Part shown: positions 44,588-53,418 of the stretch, piece by piece
Layout: every line of letters begins with the position of its first letter
How positions within the stretch are numbered: the stretch's first letter is position 1
From: Hoeflea ulvae
GTDB lineage: Bacteria; Pseudomonadota; Alphaproteobacteria; Rhizobiales; Rhizobiaceae
Length of the DNA stretch: 64,000 nucleotides
Reading direction: 5' to 3'
Assembly (NCBI RefSeq): GCF_026619435.1
Contig: NZ_JAOVZQ010000001.1
Coordinates: 3,665,501-3,729,500, forward strand
Program-made: the position numbers and the translations under genes
The notes under the pieces: generated by a model
The model's database searches: none
The model's input: only the letters and a program-made list of their open reading frames with translations
What the model was told of the DNA's origin: nothing

Positions 44588-45433
44588 TCATAAGCGGAGC
44601 GGTTCATCAGGTCTGGTGCCGAACACATGGGTGGGGCAATGTTCGCCGCTGTCGAGCACCGTCTGCATGGCGCTCCAGGTCCTGATGTTCTTGTCGACAT
44701 AATCGGCGCCAACGGCATCTGCGACGGGCGCATAGAGCGGCCCCTTGAGCCGTTCCAGTTCCCCGCGAGCGACCTCGCGATACCAGCCATTCCGGTTGAC
44801 GGTCCGGATGTCAGTAAAACCGGCCGATGCCATCGCCGCCTCGTAGCGCACAGCTGACGCCATTCCGAAACTCAGGCCTTCGGCCGCAAGATATGTCACC
44901 ATCGCCTCGGACGGAGCGCCGTCATGCGATGTCAGCCAGTCGCTGGCCGCGAACCGTCCGCCCGGTTTGAGCACGCGGAAAATATCGGCAAACAGCGCTT
45001 CCTTGTCAGCCACGTGAATGAGCGCGTCCTTGGAAAACACCACGTCAAAACTCTGATCCGCAAAGGGCAGCACCCCTGGTGCGCCGCGCACGAAGCGGGC
45101 CTTGTCCTGCAGCCCCTGCTCGCGGGCGCGTCTGTTCGCCAGATCGACAACCGGCTGTTCCACGTCAAAACCGATGATGCTTTCTGGCTGGTACGCGCGC
45201 GCCAGAAACAGCGTGATGCCGCCGGATCCGCAGCCGATATCGAGCACATTCTTGCCGCCAAGATCAACATCGGCAACCACCGCGCGGACCTCCTCCGGTC
45301 CTCCCGGCGACAAGAACCCCTCCCCCCACAGCGCCTCCAGAAACCGGATCGCCCTGTCGTCATATTCAGGCGCAGGGTCCGGCACATGGCCGGCCTGCAA
45401 CTTCATGGTCGGATGGGAGACGCCATCTGTCAT
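44588..45433 (-). CDS. SAM-dependent methyltransferase, phosphoethanolamine-methyltransferase-like, 281 aa
   Basis: A class I SAM methyltransferase. LWGEGFLSPGG (about residues 35-45) before the SAM loop VLDIGCGSGG (about 63-72) and the later FSKDALIHVADK resemble phosphoethanolamine/phosphobase N-methyltransferases, which methylate amines to choline-type head groups. GFDVEQPV is the ribose-binding acidic motif. The substrate is not proven. It starts a unit with the TetR gene and the PotD-like protein and has operator C 74 bp upstream. Confidence 0.82.
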   Translation of the reverse strand: MTDGVSHPTMKLQAGHVPDPAPEYDDRAIRFLEALWGEGFLSPGGPEEVRAVVADVDLGGKNVLDIGCGSGGITLFLARAYQPESIIGFDVEQPVVDLANRRAREQGLQDKARFVRGAPGVLPFADQSFDVVFSKDALIHVADKEALFADIFRVLKPGGRFAASDWLTSHDGAPSEAMVTYLAAEGLSFGMASAVRYEAAMASAGFTDIRTVNRNGWYREVARGELERLKGPLYAPVADAVGADYVDKNIRTWSAMQTVLDSGEHCPTHVFGTRPDEPLRL

Positions 45434-45506
45434 GATGGGGTGTGGTCCTCGCTCAATCGATTTGGCGAATTATTGGCGCAACAGACCCGATTTGCAACCT
45501 GTTTGT

Positions 45507-45520
45507 TGAACGTTCATTCA
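45507..45520. promoter_or_regulatory. BetI-like operator site C (methyltransferase unit)
   Basis: TGAACGTTCATTCA, whose reverse complement is TGAATGAACGTTCA, nearly matches site E. It contains the core GAACGTTC palindrome and lies upstream of the methyltransferase-TetR-binding protein unit. Confidence 0.6.
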
Positions 45521-45583
45521 ATAGCTGCCCGGAGCAAACCGCCTGTCACGTCTTAGACATGGTTTGCGCGACGGGGGTTTTGC

Positions 45584-46204
45584 TCAGATCTGGTCGGCGT
45601 GATGGGGCAGCAGAAGCCGCAGATGCGCCAGCGCCGACTCGAGCGCTTCCGCACGAGTAATCGGGAAACCCTGCATGTGCATCTGCAGCCAGAGACCGTC
45701 GGTGAAGGCATCGATGGAATTGGTCAGCAGCACCGGGTCGGGTCCACCCGAGCTCTCCACCAGATCCCGGCAACTGGCAAGCATGGCCTCGTAGCGCGCC
45801 ACCTCCGCCTCGACGCAGATCTTGCTGTAGAGCGGTTTGGCGCCGGCCTCCCCCCAGAAGGAAAACCACAGCGCCAGCTTCTTGCGGCTGCAGATAGACG
45901 GGCTGAAATCCGCGCGGATCAGACCAAGAATGCGGGTCAGCGGATCGGGTGCTGCAAAGGCCGCGCTCCAGGCCTGTTCATATTCCTGCAGCAGGCGCGA
46001 CAGCGTTTCCCTGAGCAGGCCGTCTTTGGATTTGAAGTGAAACACCAGCGCGCCCTGGGACACCCCGGCAGCCGCCGAGACATTGGCAAACGTGGTGCCG
46101 CTGATGCCGTGGCGGGCCACCACATCCACCACCGCCTCGATCATCCGCGCCTGCGTCTTGAGGCTCGTCGGGGAAATTTTTGGATCATCAGCCTGTCGCA
46201 CCAT
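45584..46204 (-). CDS. TetR/BetI-type repressor, 206 aa
   Basis: Helix-turn-helix at ARHGISGTTFANVSAAAGVSQGALVFHFKSKDGLL (about residues 30-65; here split as two helices), then a BetI-like C-terminal ligand domain with SRKKLALWFSFWGEA and FTDGLWLQMHMQG. BetI senses choline, so a related quaternary or methylated amine is a plausible inducer. It is divergent from the flavoprotein operon with operator D between, the classical arrangement for a local repressor. Confidence 0.88.
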   Translation of the reverse strand: MVRQADDPKISPTSLKTQARMIEAVVDVVARHGISGTTFANVSAAAGVSQGALVFHFKSKDGLLRETLSRLLQEYEQAWSAAFAAPDPLTRILGLIRADFSPSICSRKKLALWFSFWGEAGAKPLYSKICVEAEVARYEAMLASCRDLVESSGGPDPVLLTNSIDAFTDGLWLQMHMQGFPITRAEALESALAHLRLLLPHHADQI

Positions 46205-46250
46205 GCCCCTTGTCTAGCGCACCGTCTGGAAAGTTGACAGAATATTTTTT

Positions 46251-46264
46251 TGACTGAACGCTCA
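46251..46264. promoter_or_regulatory. BetI-like operator site D (TetR / flavoprotein operon)
   Basis: TGACTGAACGCTCA, with inner arms ACTGA-ACGC-TCAGT, lies in the 99-bp gap between the divergent TetR and flavoprotein genes. A T-rich run precedes it. Confidence 0.65.
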
Positions 46265-46303
46265 GTTTATTCTAGCCTGCCTTTTTCCAATGCGAGGCGG
46301 ATC

Positions 46304-47908
46304 ATGAGATATGACGCGATCATCGTGGGCGCGGGCCACAACGGCCTCACCGCCGCCTGTTTCATGGCCCGGGCCGGGCTGAAGACCCTGATCGTCGAGA
46401 AGGAGAATCATGTCGGCGGCGCCGCCGTCAGCCTGTCGCTGACACCCGGCTGGACCTATTCCAACTGCTCCTATGTCTGCTCGCTGCTCCGCCCCGAAAT
46501 CATCCGCGCACTGGAATTGCCCAAGCACGGCCTGCAGGTCATCCCCTATGAGGGCGGCGGCGTGTTCAATTCCAAAGGCGAGTATTTCGCCTATATGTCC
46601 GACCATGACGCGCTGCGCCGCGAGCTGATCCGCCATTCGCCGCGCGATGCCGATGGCTATGAGCGCTATTCCCGCGCGGTGATGCGCCAGTGCAAATTCA
46701 TCAAGCCGCTGCTGTTGCGCACCGCACCCGACCCTGCCTCGCTGAAGCCCCGCGACATCTCCGAGCTGCTCTATATCCTCAAGCGGTTTCACAATCTCGG
46801 CGCCCGCGAGATGGCCGAGACCGTCCGCTTCTGGACCATGTCGATTGCCGAATATCTCGACCAGTATTTCGAAACCCCGATGGTCAAGGCCTATATCGCC
46901 GGCTCCGGCATCATCGGCACCGGCCTGGGCCCCTATTCCCCCGGCACGGCCTATGTTCTGCTGCATCACTACATGGGCGAAGTCGACGGCGCGATCGGCG
47001 CCTGGGGCTTTGCCCGCGGCGGCATGGGCTCGATCACCCAGGCCATGGCGCGCTCGTTCGAGGCTTCGGGTGGCGAAATCCGCACCGGCTCGGGCCTCGA
47101 TCATTTCACCGTGCGCGACGGCAAGGTGCGCGGCGTAGTGCTCGAAAATGGCGACGAGCTTGAGGCTGAAACAGTGGTCTCGGGCATGGATGTGCGCCGC
47201 ACCTTCATCGACCACACCACGGAAAAGGAATTACCGCAGGATTTCGTCAAGGGCGTCAAGCGCTACCGCTTTCGCGGCTCCTCGGGAAAGCTCAATGTCG
47301 CACTCGACGACATGCCCACCTTCACCGGCGCGCCGAAAGACGCCGCGTTCCTGCGGGGCGACCTGCATTTCCTCGACGACATGGCCGAGATCGAACGTGC
47401 CTATGATGACTGGAAGGACGGAAAATGGTCGGCCAGCCCCTATGTCGATTTCCTGATCCCGACCCAGATCGACCCGACCATGGCCCCGCCCGGCAAGCAC
47501 TATGCCACCATCTTCGTGCAATACGCGCCCTATGAGCTGGCGAACGGCGAATGGAATGATGCCAACCGCGAGGCTTTTGCAGAAACCGTGATCTCCAAGA
47601 TCGAGCGCCACAGCCCGGATTTCCGCAAGCTGATCGTGCACAAGGAAATCCGCACGCCGAAGGACATCGAGGATCAGGTCGGCCTCACCGAGGGCAATAT
47701 CTTCCGGGGCGAGCTCACCTTCGACCAGCTTCTGTTCAATCGCCCGGTGCCCGGTTACGCCCAGTATCGCTCGCCGATCAAGGGGCTCTATATGTGCGGG
47801 TCCTCCACCCATCCCGGCGGCGGCGTCATGGGCGCGCCCGGCGCCAATGCGGCGCGCGAAGTGCTGAGCGACCTTGGCCACAAGATCGACATGGGGTTGT
47901 CGGCATGA
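46304..47908 (+). CDS. FAD-dependent oxidoreductase, CrtI/PYROXD2-like, 534 aa
   Basis: FAD-binding Rossmann motif IIVGAGHNGLTAACFMARAG (residues about 6-25) and the second dinucleotide motif VEKENHVGGAA. The C-terminal FAD-contact region is LYMCGSSTHPGGGVMGAPGANA, diagnostic of the phytoene-desaturase-like/PYROXD2 group. No carotenoid genes are nearby, so carotenoid desaturation is unlikely; oxidation of an amine or similar substrate is more consistent with the neighbours. ATG 46304 has GAGGCGG upstream. It is the first gene of a four-gene operon. Confidence 0.88.
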   Translation: MRYDAIIVGAGHNGLTAACFMARAGLKTLIVEKENHVGGAAVSLSLTPGWTYSNCSYVCSLLRPEIIRALELPKHGLQVIPYEGGGVFNSKGEYFAYMSDHDALRRELIRHSPRDADGYERYSRAVMRQCKFIKPLLLRTAPDPASLKPRDISELLYILKRFHNLGAREMAETVRFWTMSIAEYLDQYFETPMVKAYIAGSGIIGTGLGPYSPGTAYVLLHHYMGEVDGAIGAWGFARGGMGSITQAMARSFEASGGEIRTGSGLDHFTVRDGKVRGVVLENGDELEAETVVSGMDVRRTFIDHTTEKELPQDFVKGVKRYRFRGSSGKLNVALDDMPTFTGAPKDAAFLRGDLHFLDDMAEIERAYDDWKDGKWSASPYVDFLIPTQIDPTMAPPGKHYATIFVQYAPYELANGEWNDANREAFAETVISKIERHSPDFRKLIVHKEIRTPKDIEDQVGLTEGNIFRGELTFDQLLFNRPVPGYAQYRSPIKGLYMCGSSTHPGGGVMGAPGANAAREVLSDLGHKIDMGLSA

Positions 47909-49416
47909 GCGCGCGCTACGACGCCATCATCATCGGCGCCGGCCACAATGGCCTGGTTGCCGCAGCCATGCTCGCCCGCAAGGGCCGCAAGGTGCTGGTG
48001 CTCGAAGCCCGCGATCATCTCGGCGGCATGCTCGGCGACGCCGATTTCCGCGTCGCCCCCCTGCCCTACGCGCTTCGCCCGGAGATCATCCGATCGCTCG
48101 GTCTCCCCGCCCAATTGATGGGAACTTCAAAACCGGTCGAGACCATCTCCTTCAATCCCGACGGGCCATCGGTCACGGTTCTGGGCGCACGCACCATCGG
48201 CCTCGCCCCGGAGGTAGCGCAAACCTACGCAACACTTCGCGCCCGCCTCGGCCGCCAGGCCAAGGCACTGGGCGTGATGATGCTTGAGCCCCCGCCGGGA
48301 CTGGGCAAGGCCAGTCTTGGCGAGATGACGGGTCTCGCCCGCATGGCGTTGAAAATGCGGCTGCTCGGCAAGACCGAAATGCGTGATCTGTTGCGCATCA
48401 TCCTCTCCAATGTCTGGGATTTGCTCAACGACGAAATCGGCGACGGACCGCTGGCCGGTGCTCTGGCCATGGACGCCACGCTTGGCGGCGCCATGGGCCC
48501 GCGCTCCCCCGGCACGGTTCTGACATTGCTCTACCGCATGGCCTCTCACTCCGCCCATGGCCATGGGTTGCGGGTCATGCCCGAAGGCGGACCGGACGCG
48601 CTGGTCAAGGCCCTGAGCGATTGCGTCACCGCCGCCGGCGGGGAAATCCGCACCGGCACGCCAGTGGAGAAGATCCTGGTCGATCAGGACAAGACGGCAG
48701 GCGTGCGGCTGCAGTCCGGTGAGGAAATCGCGGCACCGCTGGTGCTCTCGAACGTGTCTCCGAAAACCACGCTGATGACGCTTCTCGGCGTCGAGCATCT
48801 CGATGGCGAATTCGTCCGTCGCTGCCGCAACATGGCGTCGAAGGGCATGGTCAGCCGGCTGGATTTCGACATCGCGCAAGCACCTACACTCGGTAGTGGC
48901 AGCACATTGCAAAACGGCCAGCGGCTGATGATCGCGCCCGGCATGCATGCCATCGAGACCGCTTTCAACGCCGCCAAATATGGCGATCTGCCGGAGCGTC
49001 CGGTGCTGGAAGCCAGCTATGACGCGGCCGCCAACCGGCTCTGTGTCAGCGCCCAGTTCACGCCTCATGATCTCACCGGCGGCTGGACGGACGATGTCAA
49101 GGCAAGACTTTCAGCTTCGGTTCTGGCCGTCCTGGAAGACGCCCTTCCGGGGCTCTCGTCCGCAGTCACCGCCAGCCGGGTGATGTCGCCCGTCGATATC
49201 GAAACCGGCTATGGCGCCGCCGGCGGGCACTGGCATCATGGCGAGCTGCGGGTCGACCAGCTGTTGATGCTGCGTCCCTTCGATGGCGCCGCCCAATACC
49301 GCATGCCGGTGGCGGGTCTGTATCTTTGCGGCGCCGGCGCCCATCCCGGAGGCGACATTTCCGGCGCTCCCGGCTTCAATGCGGCCCGCGCTGCGCTGCG
49401 CGACGGGAGAAACTGA
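47905..49416 (+). CDS. FAD-dependent oxidoreductase, CrtI/PYROXD2-like, 503 aa
   Basis: Paralogue of the upstream flavoprotein: IIIGAGHNGLVAAAMLARKG at the N-terminus, LEARDHLGGML as second motif, and LYLCGAGAHPGGDISGAPGFNA near the C-terminus. The start forms an ATGA overlap with the previous stop, implying coupled translation and possibly a heteromeric enzyme. Confidence 0.88.
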   Translation: MSARYDAIIIGAGHNGLVAAAMLARKGRKVLVLEARDHLGGMLGDADFRVAPLPYALRPEIIRSLGLPAQLMGTSKPVETISFNPDGPSVTVLGARTIGLAPEVAQTYATLRARLGRQAKALGVMMLEPPPGLGKASLGEMTGLARMALKMRLLGKTEMRDLLRIILSNVWDLLNDEIGDGPLAGALAMDATLGGAMGPRSPGTVLTLLYRMASHSAHGHGLRVMPEGGPDALVKALSDCVTAAGGEIRTGTPVEKILVDQDKTAGVRLQSGEEIAAPLVLSNVSPKTTLMTLLGVEHLDGEFVRRCRNMASKGMVSRLDFDIAQAPTLGSGSTLQNGQRLMIAPGMHAIETAFNAAKYGDLPERPVLEASYDAAANRLCVSAQFTPHDLTGGWTDDVKARLSASVLAVLEDALPGLSSAVTASRVMSPVDIETGYGAAGGHWHHGELRVDQLLMLRPFDGAAQYRMPVAGLYLCGAGAHPGGDISGAPGFNAARAALRDGRN

Positions 49417-49417
49417 A

Positions 49418-50623
49418 ATGACAGCCACTGCAGAACCCGTCGCACAGGTCGTCTCGGGCCTGAAATCCGGCCCTTTCCATGATCGTCTGGTCGCCCACAA
49501 CCGCCAGCAGGCCTGGATGAACTGGATGGGCTATGCCTCACCGTCGGTGCTCGACAGCGTCGAGTTCGAGTATTTCGCCATCCGCAACCAGTCGACGCTG
49601 TTCGACATTTCGCCGATGTGCAAATACGCCATCACCGGCCCGGACGCCGAGGCCGTGCTCAACCGGCTGGTCACCCGCGACATCCGCAAGCTCAAGCCGG
49701 GACGCGTCGCCTATTGCATCTGGTTAGACGAGGACGGCCAGGTCGTCGATGACGGCACCGTCTTCCGGCTTTCGGAAACGGAATTCCGGCTCTGCTGCCA
49801 GGAGCCGCAACTGTCCTGGCTCGAAGACATCGCCTGGGGTTTCGATGTTTCCATCAGCGATGTCACCCGCGACATCGCCGGCCTGGCTCTTCAGGGCCCG
49901 ACCAGTTGTGCGCTGCTCAAGGATCTGGGGCTTGCGGGCATCGAGACGCTCAAAACCTTTGGCATCGCCGAGTTTGCAATCGGCGGCGCTGACGTCACCA
50001 TTTCCCGCACCGGCTTTACCGGCGATCTAGGCTATGAACTCTGGATCGCGCCCGCTGATGCGCTCACCATCTGGGATGCACTGATGGGCGCTGGCAAGCT
50101 TCGCGGCCTGCGCGTCATCGGCTATGAAGCGCTGGACATGGCGCGCATCGAAGCCGGCTTCCTGTTGCCGAAGGTTGATTTCCTCTCGGCGCAGACCGTG
50201 CTGAGGCCCGACCGTGCCAACACACCCTATGAACTTGGCCTTGAATGGCTGGTGACGCTCGACAAGCCGCATTTCAACGGCCGCCGGGCCCTCCTCGATC
50301 TGTCCGGGCAGACACCGCCCCGCAAATTGGTGGCGATCGAGATCGAGCGCGACAAGCCGGCCCACAACGCGCTCGTCTACCACAAGAAGTCTCGCGAGGT
50401 GGGCATGGTGACATCGGCCTTGTGGTCGCCCACCTGCAAGCGCAATATTGCCTATGCTTGGCTCGACGCGCCCTATGGCCAGTCGGTCACCACTGACCTC
50501 TGGGTCGAGATCTATCTGCAGAAGGAAATCCGCTGGCAGCGCCGCATGGCCCGCTGCCATCCGGCCTCCCGACCGTTCTTCAGCCATCCGCGGCGGACAG
50601 CCACGCCGCCGGCGGATTACTAA
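49418..50623 (+). CDS. GcvT-like folate-dependent aminomethyltransferase, 401 aa
   Basis: A T-protein-fold enzyme that would transfer a one-carbon unit to tetrahydrofolate. ALFDISPMCKYAITGPDA-type residues (here LFDISPMCKYAITGPDA, about 54-70) and TGFTGDLGYELWI (about 197-209) are the family blocks. A C-terminal GCV_T_C-like barrel ends with an unusual Arg/Pro-rich tail (SRPFFSHPRRTATPPADY). The gene starts two bases after the flavoprotein stop. With two flavoproteins it suggests oxidative demethylation with the methyl group passed to folate. Confidence 0.85.
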   Translation: MTATAEPVAQVVSGLKSGPFHDRLVAHNRQQAWMNWMGYASPSVLDSVEFEYFAIRNQSTLFDISPMCKYAITGPDAEAVLNRLVTRDIRKLKPGRVAYCIWLDEDGQVVDDGTVFRLSETEFRLCCQEPQLSWLEDIAWGFDVSISDVTRDIAGLALQGPTSCALLKDLGLAGIETLKTFGIAEFAIGGADVTISRTGFTGDLGYELWIAPADALTIWDALMGAGKLRGLRVIGYEALDMARIEAGFLLPKVDFLSAQTVLRPDRANTPYELGLEWLVTLDKPHFNGRRALLDLSGQTPPRKLVAIEIERDKPAHNALVYHKKSREVGMVTSALWSPTCKRNIAYAWLDAPYGQSVTTDLWVEIYLQKEIRWQRRMARCHPASRPFFSHPRRTATPPADY

Positions 50624-50638
50624 TCCGGAGCATGGACC

Positions 50639-50875
50639 ATGCCGTTGATAGATCCCGGAAACGAGGAAGACGCCCGGCAGTTGCAATTGCTGACCCTGCC
50701 GCTCGGCGCGCCTGGTTCCGGCTGGCACCGCTACGGCGCGGCGATGTATTTCTATCAGCGCGGCAAGCTCGACGCCGACTCGCTTGAAGCCTACCGCATC
50801 TGCTGCAATCTCGATTTCGAAGATCCGGAGGCGGTCGCCCGCTCTCGCCACCCTGTCGATAAAGCTGACAAATAA
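50639..50875 (+). CDS. Conserved-looking small protein, 78 aa, end of flavoprotein operon
   Basis: Begins 15 bp after the GcvT-like gene with GGAG eight bases upstream of the ATG. The product is soluble and acidic, with WHRYGAAMYFYQRGKLDADSLEAYRICCNL in the middle (residues about 29-58; Tyr- and Cys-containing). No known domain was recognised. Its position suggests a small subunit or assembly factor for the flavoprotein/GcvT enzymes. Confidence 0.7.
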   Translation: MPLIDPGNEEDARQLQLLTLPLGAPGSGWHRYGAAMYFYQRGKLDADSLEAYRICCNLDFEDPEAVARSRHPVDKADK

Positions 50876-51090
50876 TTCTGGCAGTTCGATTGTCTCGTCT
50901 GAAGCGGTCGCTACGCACCGACGGATCAGCAACAAAGCATTTCTTTGGTCACACGCGGGCATTCTCTTTCCACCGGAGAGGCCACACGCGTGAACGGACT
51001 ATGTGCATTTGAAAGGTAAGTGAAGCACACACTCGGAGAACGACCCACCTAAACCGGACTGGATTTGACTTTAAAAACCAGATGTTAGAT

Positions 51091-51327
51091 TCAGTCATCG
51101 CAGACCATGCGATTGGAACGGCCATCCCATTCATTATAGCAGCCGTCGGTGCGAAAATTAATCTTGTCGCCTTGAGAAGCCGCGAGATAGATAACGAGAG
51201 CCAGCCCAGCCACCCCGCCCGCTATTGAAGCATGACGCAATTCACCGGAACGAAAATAGCTAAACGCCACCCACGCAGAAATAGGCGCAATGAACAGCGC
51301 AGGTATTGCGAGGATAGTGAGTAACAA
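51091..51327 (-). CDS. Small putative membrane protein, 78 aa
   Basis: Two hydrophobic segments (LLTILAIPALFIAPISAWVAF and ASIAGGVAGLALVIYLAA) precede a polar end with CYNEWDGRSNRMVCDD, whose two cysteines could bond in the periplasm. The start is a TTG with AGGA about 12 bases upstream, so the exact start is unsure. Base composition is lower in GC than the neighbours. It stands alone between the flavoprotein operon and the PotD-like gene. Function unknown. Confidence 0.5.
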   Translation of the reverse strand: MLLTILAIPALFIAPISAWVAFSYFRSGELRHASIAGGVAGLALVIYLAASQGDKINFRTDGCYNEWDGRSNRMVCDD

Positions 51328-51433
51328 GCTCAGTTGGATTTCCTATTTACGGACAAATTTATGGTAACGCTGGCTGCGACCTTACCCTAGCTGAAAAGCT
51401 CCAGTAAGGCCCAGATACATTGCCGGACGAGAA

Positions 51434-51467
51434 AAAGGGCCGGACGCATCCAAGCACCCGGCCCTTT
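51434..51467 (-). terminator. Terminator of the potABCD-type operon
   Basis: AAAGGGCCGG and CCGGCCCTTT form a 10-bp stem with a 14-base loop; TTTTT follows on the minus strand. It lies 18 bp past the PotD-like stop. Confidence 0.8.
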
Positions 51468-51484
51468 CATTTCATATTTTCAGA

Positions 51485-52552
51485 TTACGACTTGAGCTTG
51501 GTCCAGACCTTTTCGCGCAAATCCTTGGAGGCTGGCGAGCAGGCCTTGTAGGCGCGCAGCCGGTCATTGTATTCCGCCGGCGTGTTTACGGCAGGATCAG
51601 CCTTGAGATCCTCTTTCAGGAACTCGCCGGAGCCGGCAACGGCATTGGAATAGCCGGTATAGTTCGACGCAATCGCTGCCACTTCAGGCGACATCATCCA
51701 GTTGACGAAGGCCTTTGCCTCTTCCATGTTCGGCGCGTCCTTCGGCACCGCGATCACATCGGTCCAGAAGGTGGTGCCTTCCTTCGGATAGACATAGACA
51801 ACCTCAGGCTTCTTCGCCTTCACCCGGTGCGCGGCGCCATTCCACTGCATGTGGACCGGCACTTCGCCGGCAATCATCCGGTCGATTGTGCCGTCATTGG
51901 AATAGAGCTTCACATCCGGCTTCTGCGCCATCAACACGTCGAGGATCACCTGCGCTTCTGCCGGGTCCTCGGTGCACTTATCGATGCCCTTGTAATAGGC
52001 CGCCGCATTCCACACGTCAGACATTTCGTTGAGCATGGCGATCTTGCCTTTCAGCTCATCCCGCGGCTCGAACAGCTCCTTCCAGCTTTCCTCGAGCTTG
52101 CCGCCCGGAACCTGTTCCGGATCATAGGTGAAGCCGGTGGTGCCCCACATGTAAGGGGCCGAATAATCACGGTTCTCGTCGCCGGCAATGCTGGTAAACG
52201 CCGGCAGCAGGTTCTTGAAATTCTCCATCTTGGAGACTTCGATCTTGGCCAGCATGTCCTTTTCCACCATCACGCCGAGCGTGGTGGTGCCGTGGAAGAT
52301 CACGTCATAGCCGCCGCCGCCGGCCTGCAGCTTGGCCAGCAGGTCTTCTTCGGAAGCGAAATTGTCGACGGTCACCTTGGTGCCGGTTTCCTTCTCGTAG
52401 CGCTCAAGCAGGTCCGGGGCGAAATAGTTCGACCAGTTGTAAAGATGCAGTTCGCCAGCCGCCGAGGCAGCGCCGCTTAGTGCGGTCAGCGCCAGTGCCG
52501 ATGCCAGCAGCAATTTGGCGGTGTGCTGTCCTACCCTGTTGTTCTTGATCAT
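51485..52552 (-). CDS. Spermidine/putrescine-type binding protein (PotD-like), 355 aa
   Basis: Signal peptide LLLASALALTALSGAASA, then ELHLYNWSNYFAPDLLERYEKETG, the hallmark of PotD/PotF. YSAPYMWGTTGFTYD and PVHMQWNGAAHR are binding-cleft segments. ATG 52552 has GGAG eight bases upstream; the frame start at 52564 is a TTG. It is the last gene of an operon ordered A-B-C-D, all minus strand. Confidence 0.93.
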   Translation of the reverse strand: MIKNNRVGQHTAKLLLASALALTALSGAASAAGELHLYNWSNYFAPDLLERYEKETGTKVTVDNFASEEDLLAKLQAGGGGYDVIFHGTTTLGVMVEKDMLAKIEVSKMENFKNLLPAFTSIAGDENRDYSAPYMWGTTGFTYDPEQVPGGKLEESWKELFEPRDELKGKIAMLNEMSDVWNAAAYYKGIDKCTEDPAEAQVILDVLMAQKPDVKLYSNDGTIDRMIAGEVPVHMQWNGAAHRVKAKKPEVVYVYPKEGTTFWTDVIAVPKDAPNMEEAKAFVNWMMSPEVAAIASNYTGYSNAVAGSGEFLKEDLKADPAVNTPAEYNDRLRAYKACSPASKDLREKVWTKLKS

Positions 52553-52584
52553 GAGTTGCTCCAATTGTTTGTGGGCTTTTCGTC

Positions 52585-53418
52585 TCAGCCGGGCCCTGAT
52601 TTCCGGTTTTGATCCCGCCCCAGGAAGAGGGACAGGGAGACTAGAGAGAGCGACAAGAGCAGCATCAGCGAGGAGATCGCATTGACCTCCGGGGTGACGC
52701 CGGTTCTCACCAGGCCGAAGATATAGATCGGCAGCGTGGTCGAGCCCGCACCGCCAAGGAAGAACGTGGTGACGAAATCATCCAGCGAGATGATGAAGGC
52801 CAGCACCAGACCTGACAGGATTCCCGGGATCAGTTGCGGCAATGTCACCCGCCAGAAGGCCTGCACCGGAGTGGCATAGAGATCCGCCGCCGCCTCGCCG
52901 ATCTTCGGGTCCATGCCCTCGAGCCGCGCCCGGATCGGCAGATAGGCGAAGGGGATGCAGAACACGATATGACCGATGATCACGGTGCCGAGCCCGAAGG
53001 TCAGGCCGAGGCTGGCAAAGAACATCAGCGTGGCGACAGCCGGCACGATTTCGGGCACCGTGATCGGCAGCGCGAACACCGCATTGATGCCGGTCTTGCC
53101 GAAGAACCGGTCCTTGCTCGCCATCCTCAGCGCCGCCAGTGTGGCAAGTGCCGTTGCGGTCACCGAGGCGATCGACGCGATGATCAGCGAATTGGTCGCC
53201 GCACTGACGATGTCGCGGTTGGCAAATGCCATTGCGTACCAGTCGAGCGAGAACCCGGTCCACACCGTCACCGTGCGGTTCTCGTTGAACGACAGCGCCA
53301 CCAGGATCAGGATCGGCAGATAGACATAGGCGAAGAAGGCCGCCGTGGCGGTAAACAGCCCCGGCCAGTGCCGGGCGTCGCCGGGGAAGGCGCGGCTGCG
53401 GAACGGGTTGATCCTCAT
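52585..53418 (-). CDS. ABC permease (PotC-like), 277 aa
   Basis: Six-helix permease with FAYVYLPILILVALSFNENR near the N-terminus and the EAA loop EAAADLYATPVQAFWRVTLPQL (about residues 180-201), then AFIISLDDFVTTFFLGG. ATGA overlap with the PotB-like gene. Confidence 0.93.
   Translation of the reverse strand: MRINPFRSRAFPGDARHWPGLFTATAAFFAYVYLPILILVALSFNENRTVTVWTGFSLDWYAMAFANRDIVSAATNSLIIASIASVTATALATLAALRMASKDRFFGKTGINAVFALPITVPEIVPAVATLMFFASLGLTFGLGTVIIGHIVFCIPFAYLPIRARLEGMDPKIGEAAADLYATPVQAFWRVTLPQLIPGILSGLVLAFIISLDDFVTTFFLGGAGSTTLPIYIFGLVRTGVTPEVNAISSLMLLLSLSLVSLSLFLGRDQNRKSGPG

Noticed and set aside
46304..49416. Carotenoid desaturase pair (CrtI/CrtD)
   Set aside because: No crtB, crtE or other carotenoid genes nearby, and the C-terminal motifs fit the PYROXD2-like group; neighbours point to amine metabolism.
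49418..50623. DMSP demethylase DmdA
   Set aside because: DmdA shares the GcvT fold, but nothing in this sequence or its neighbours (no dmdBCD) singles it out; the general family name is safer.
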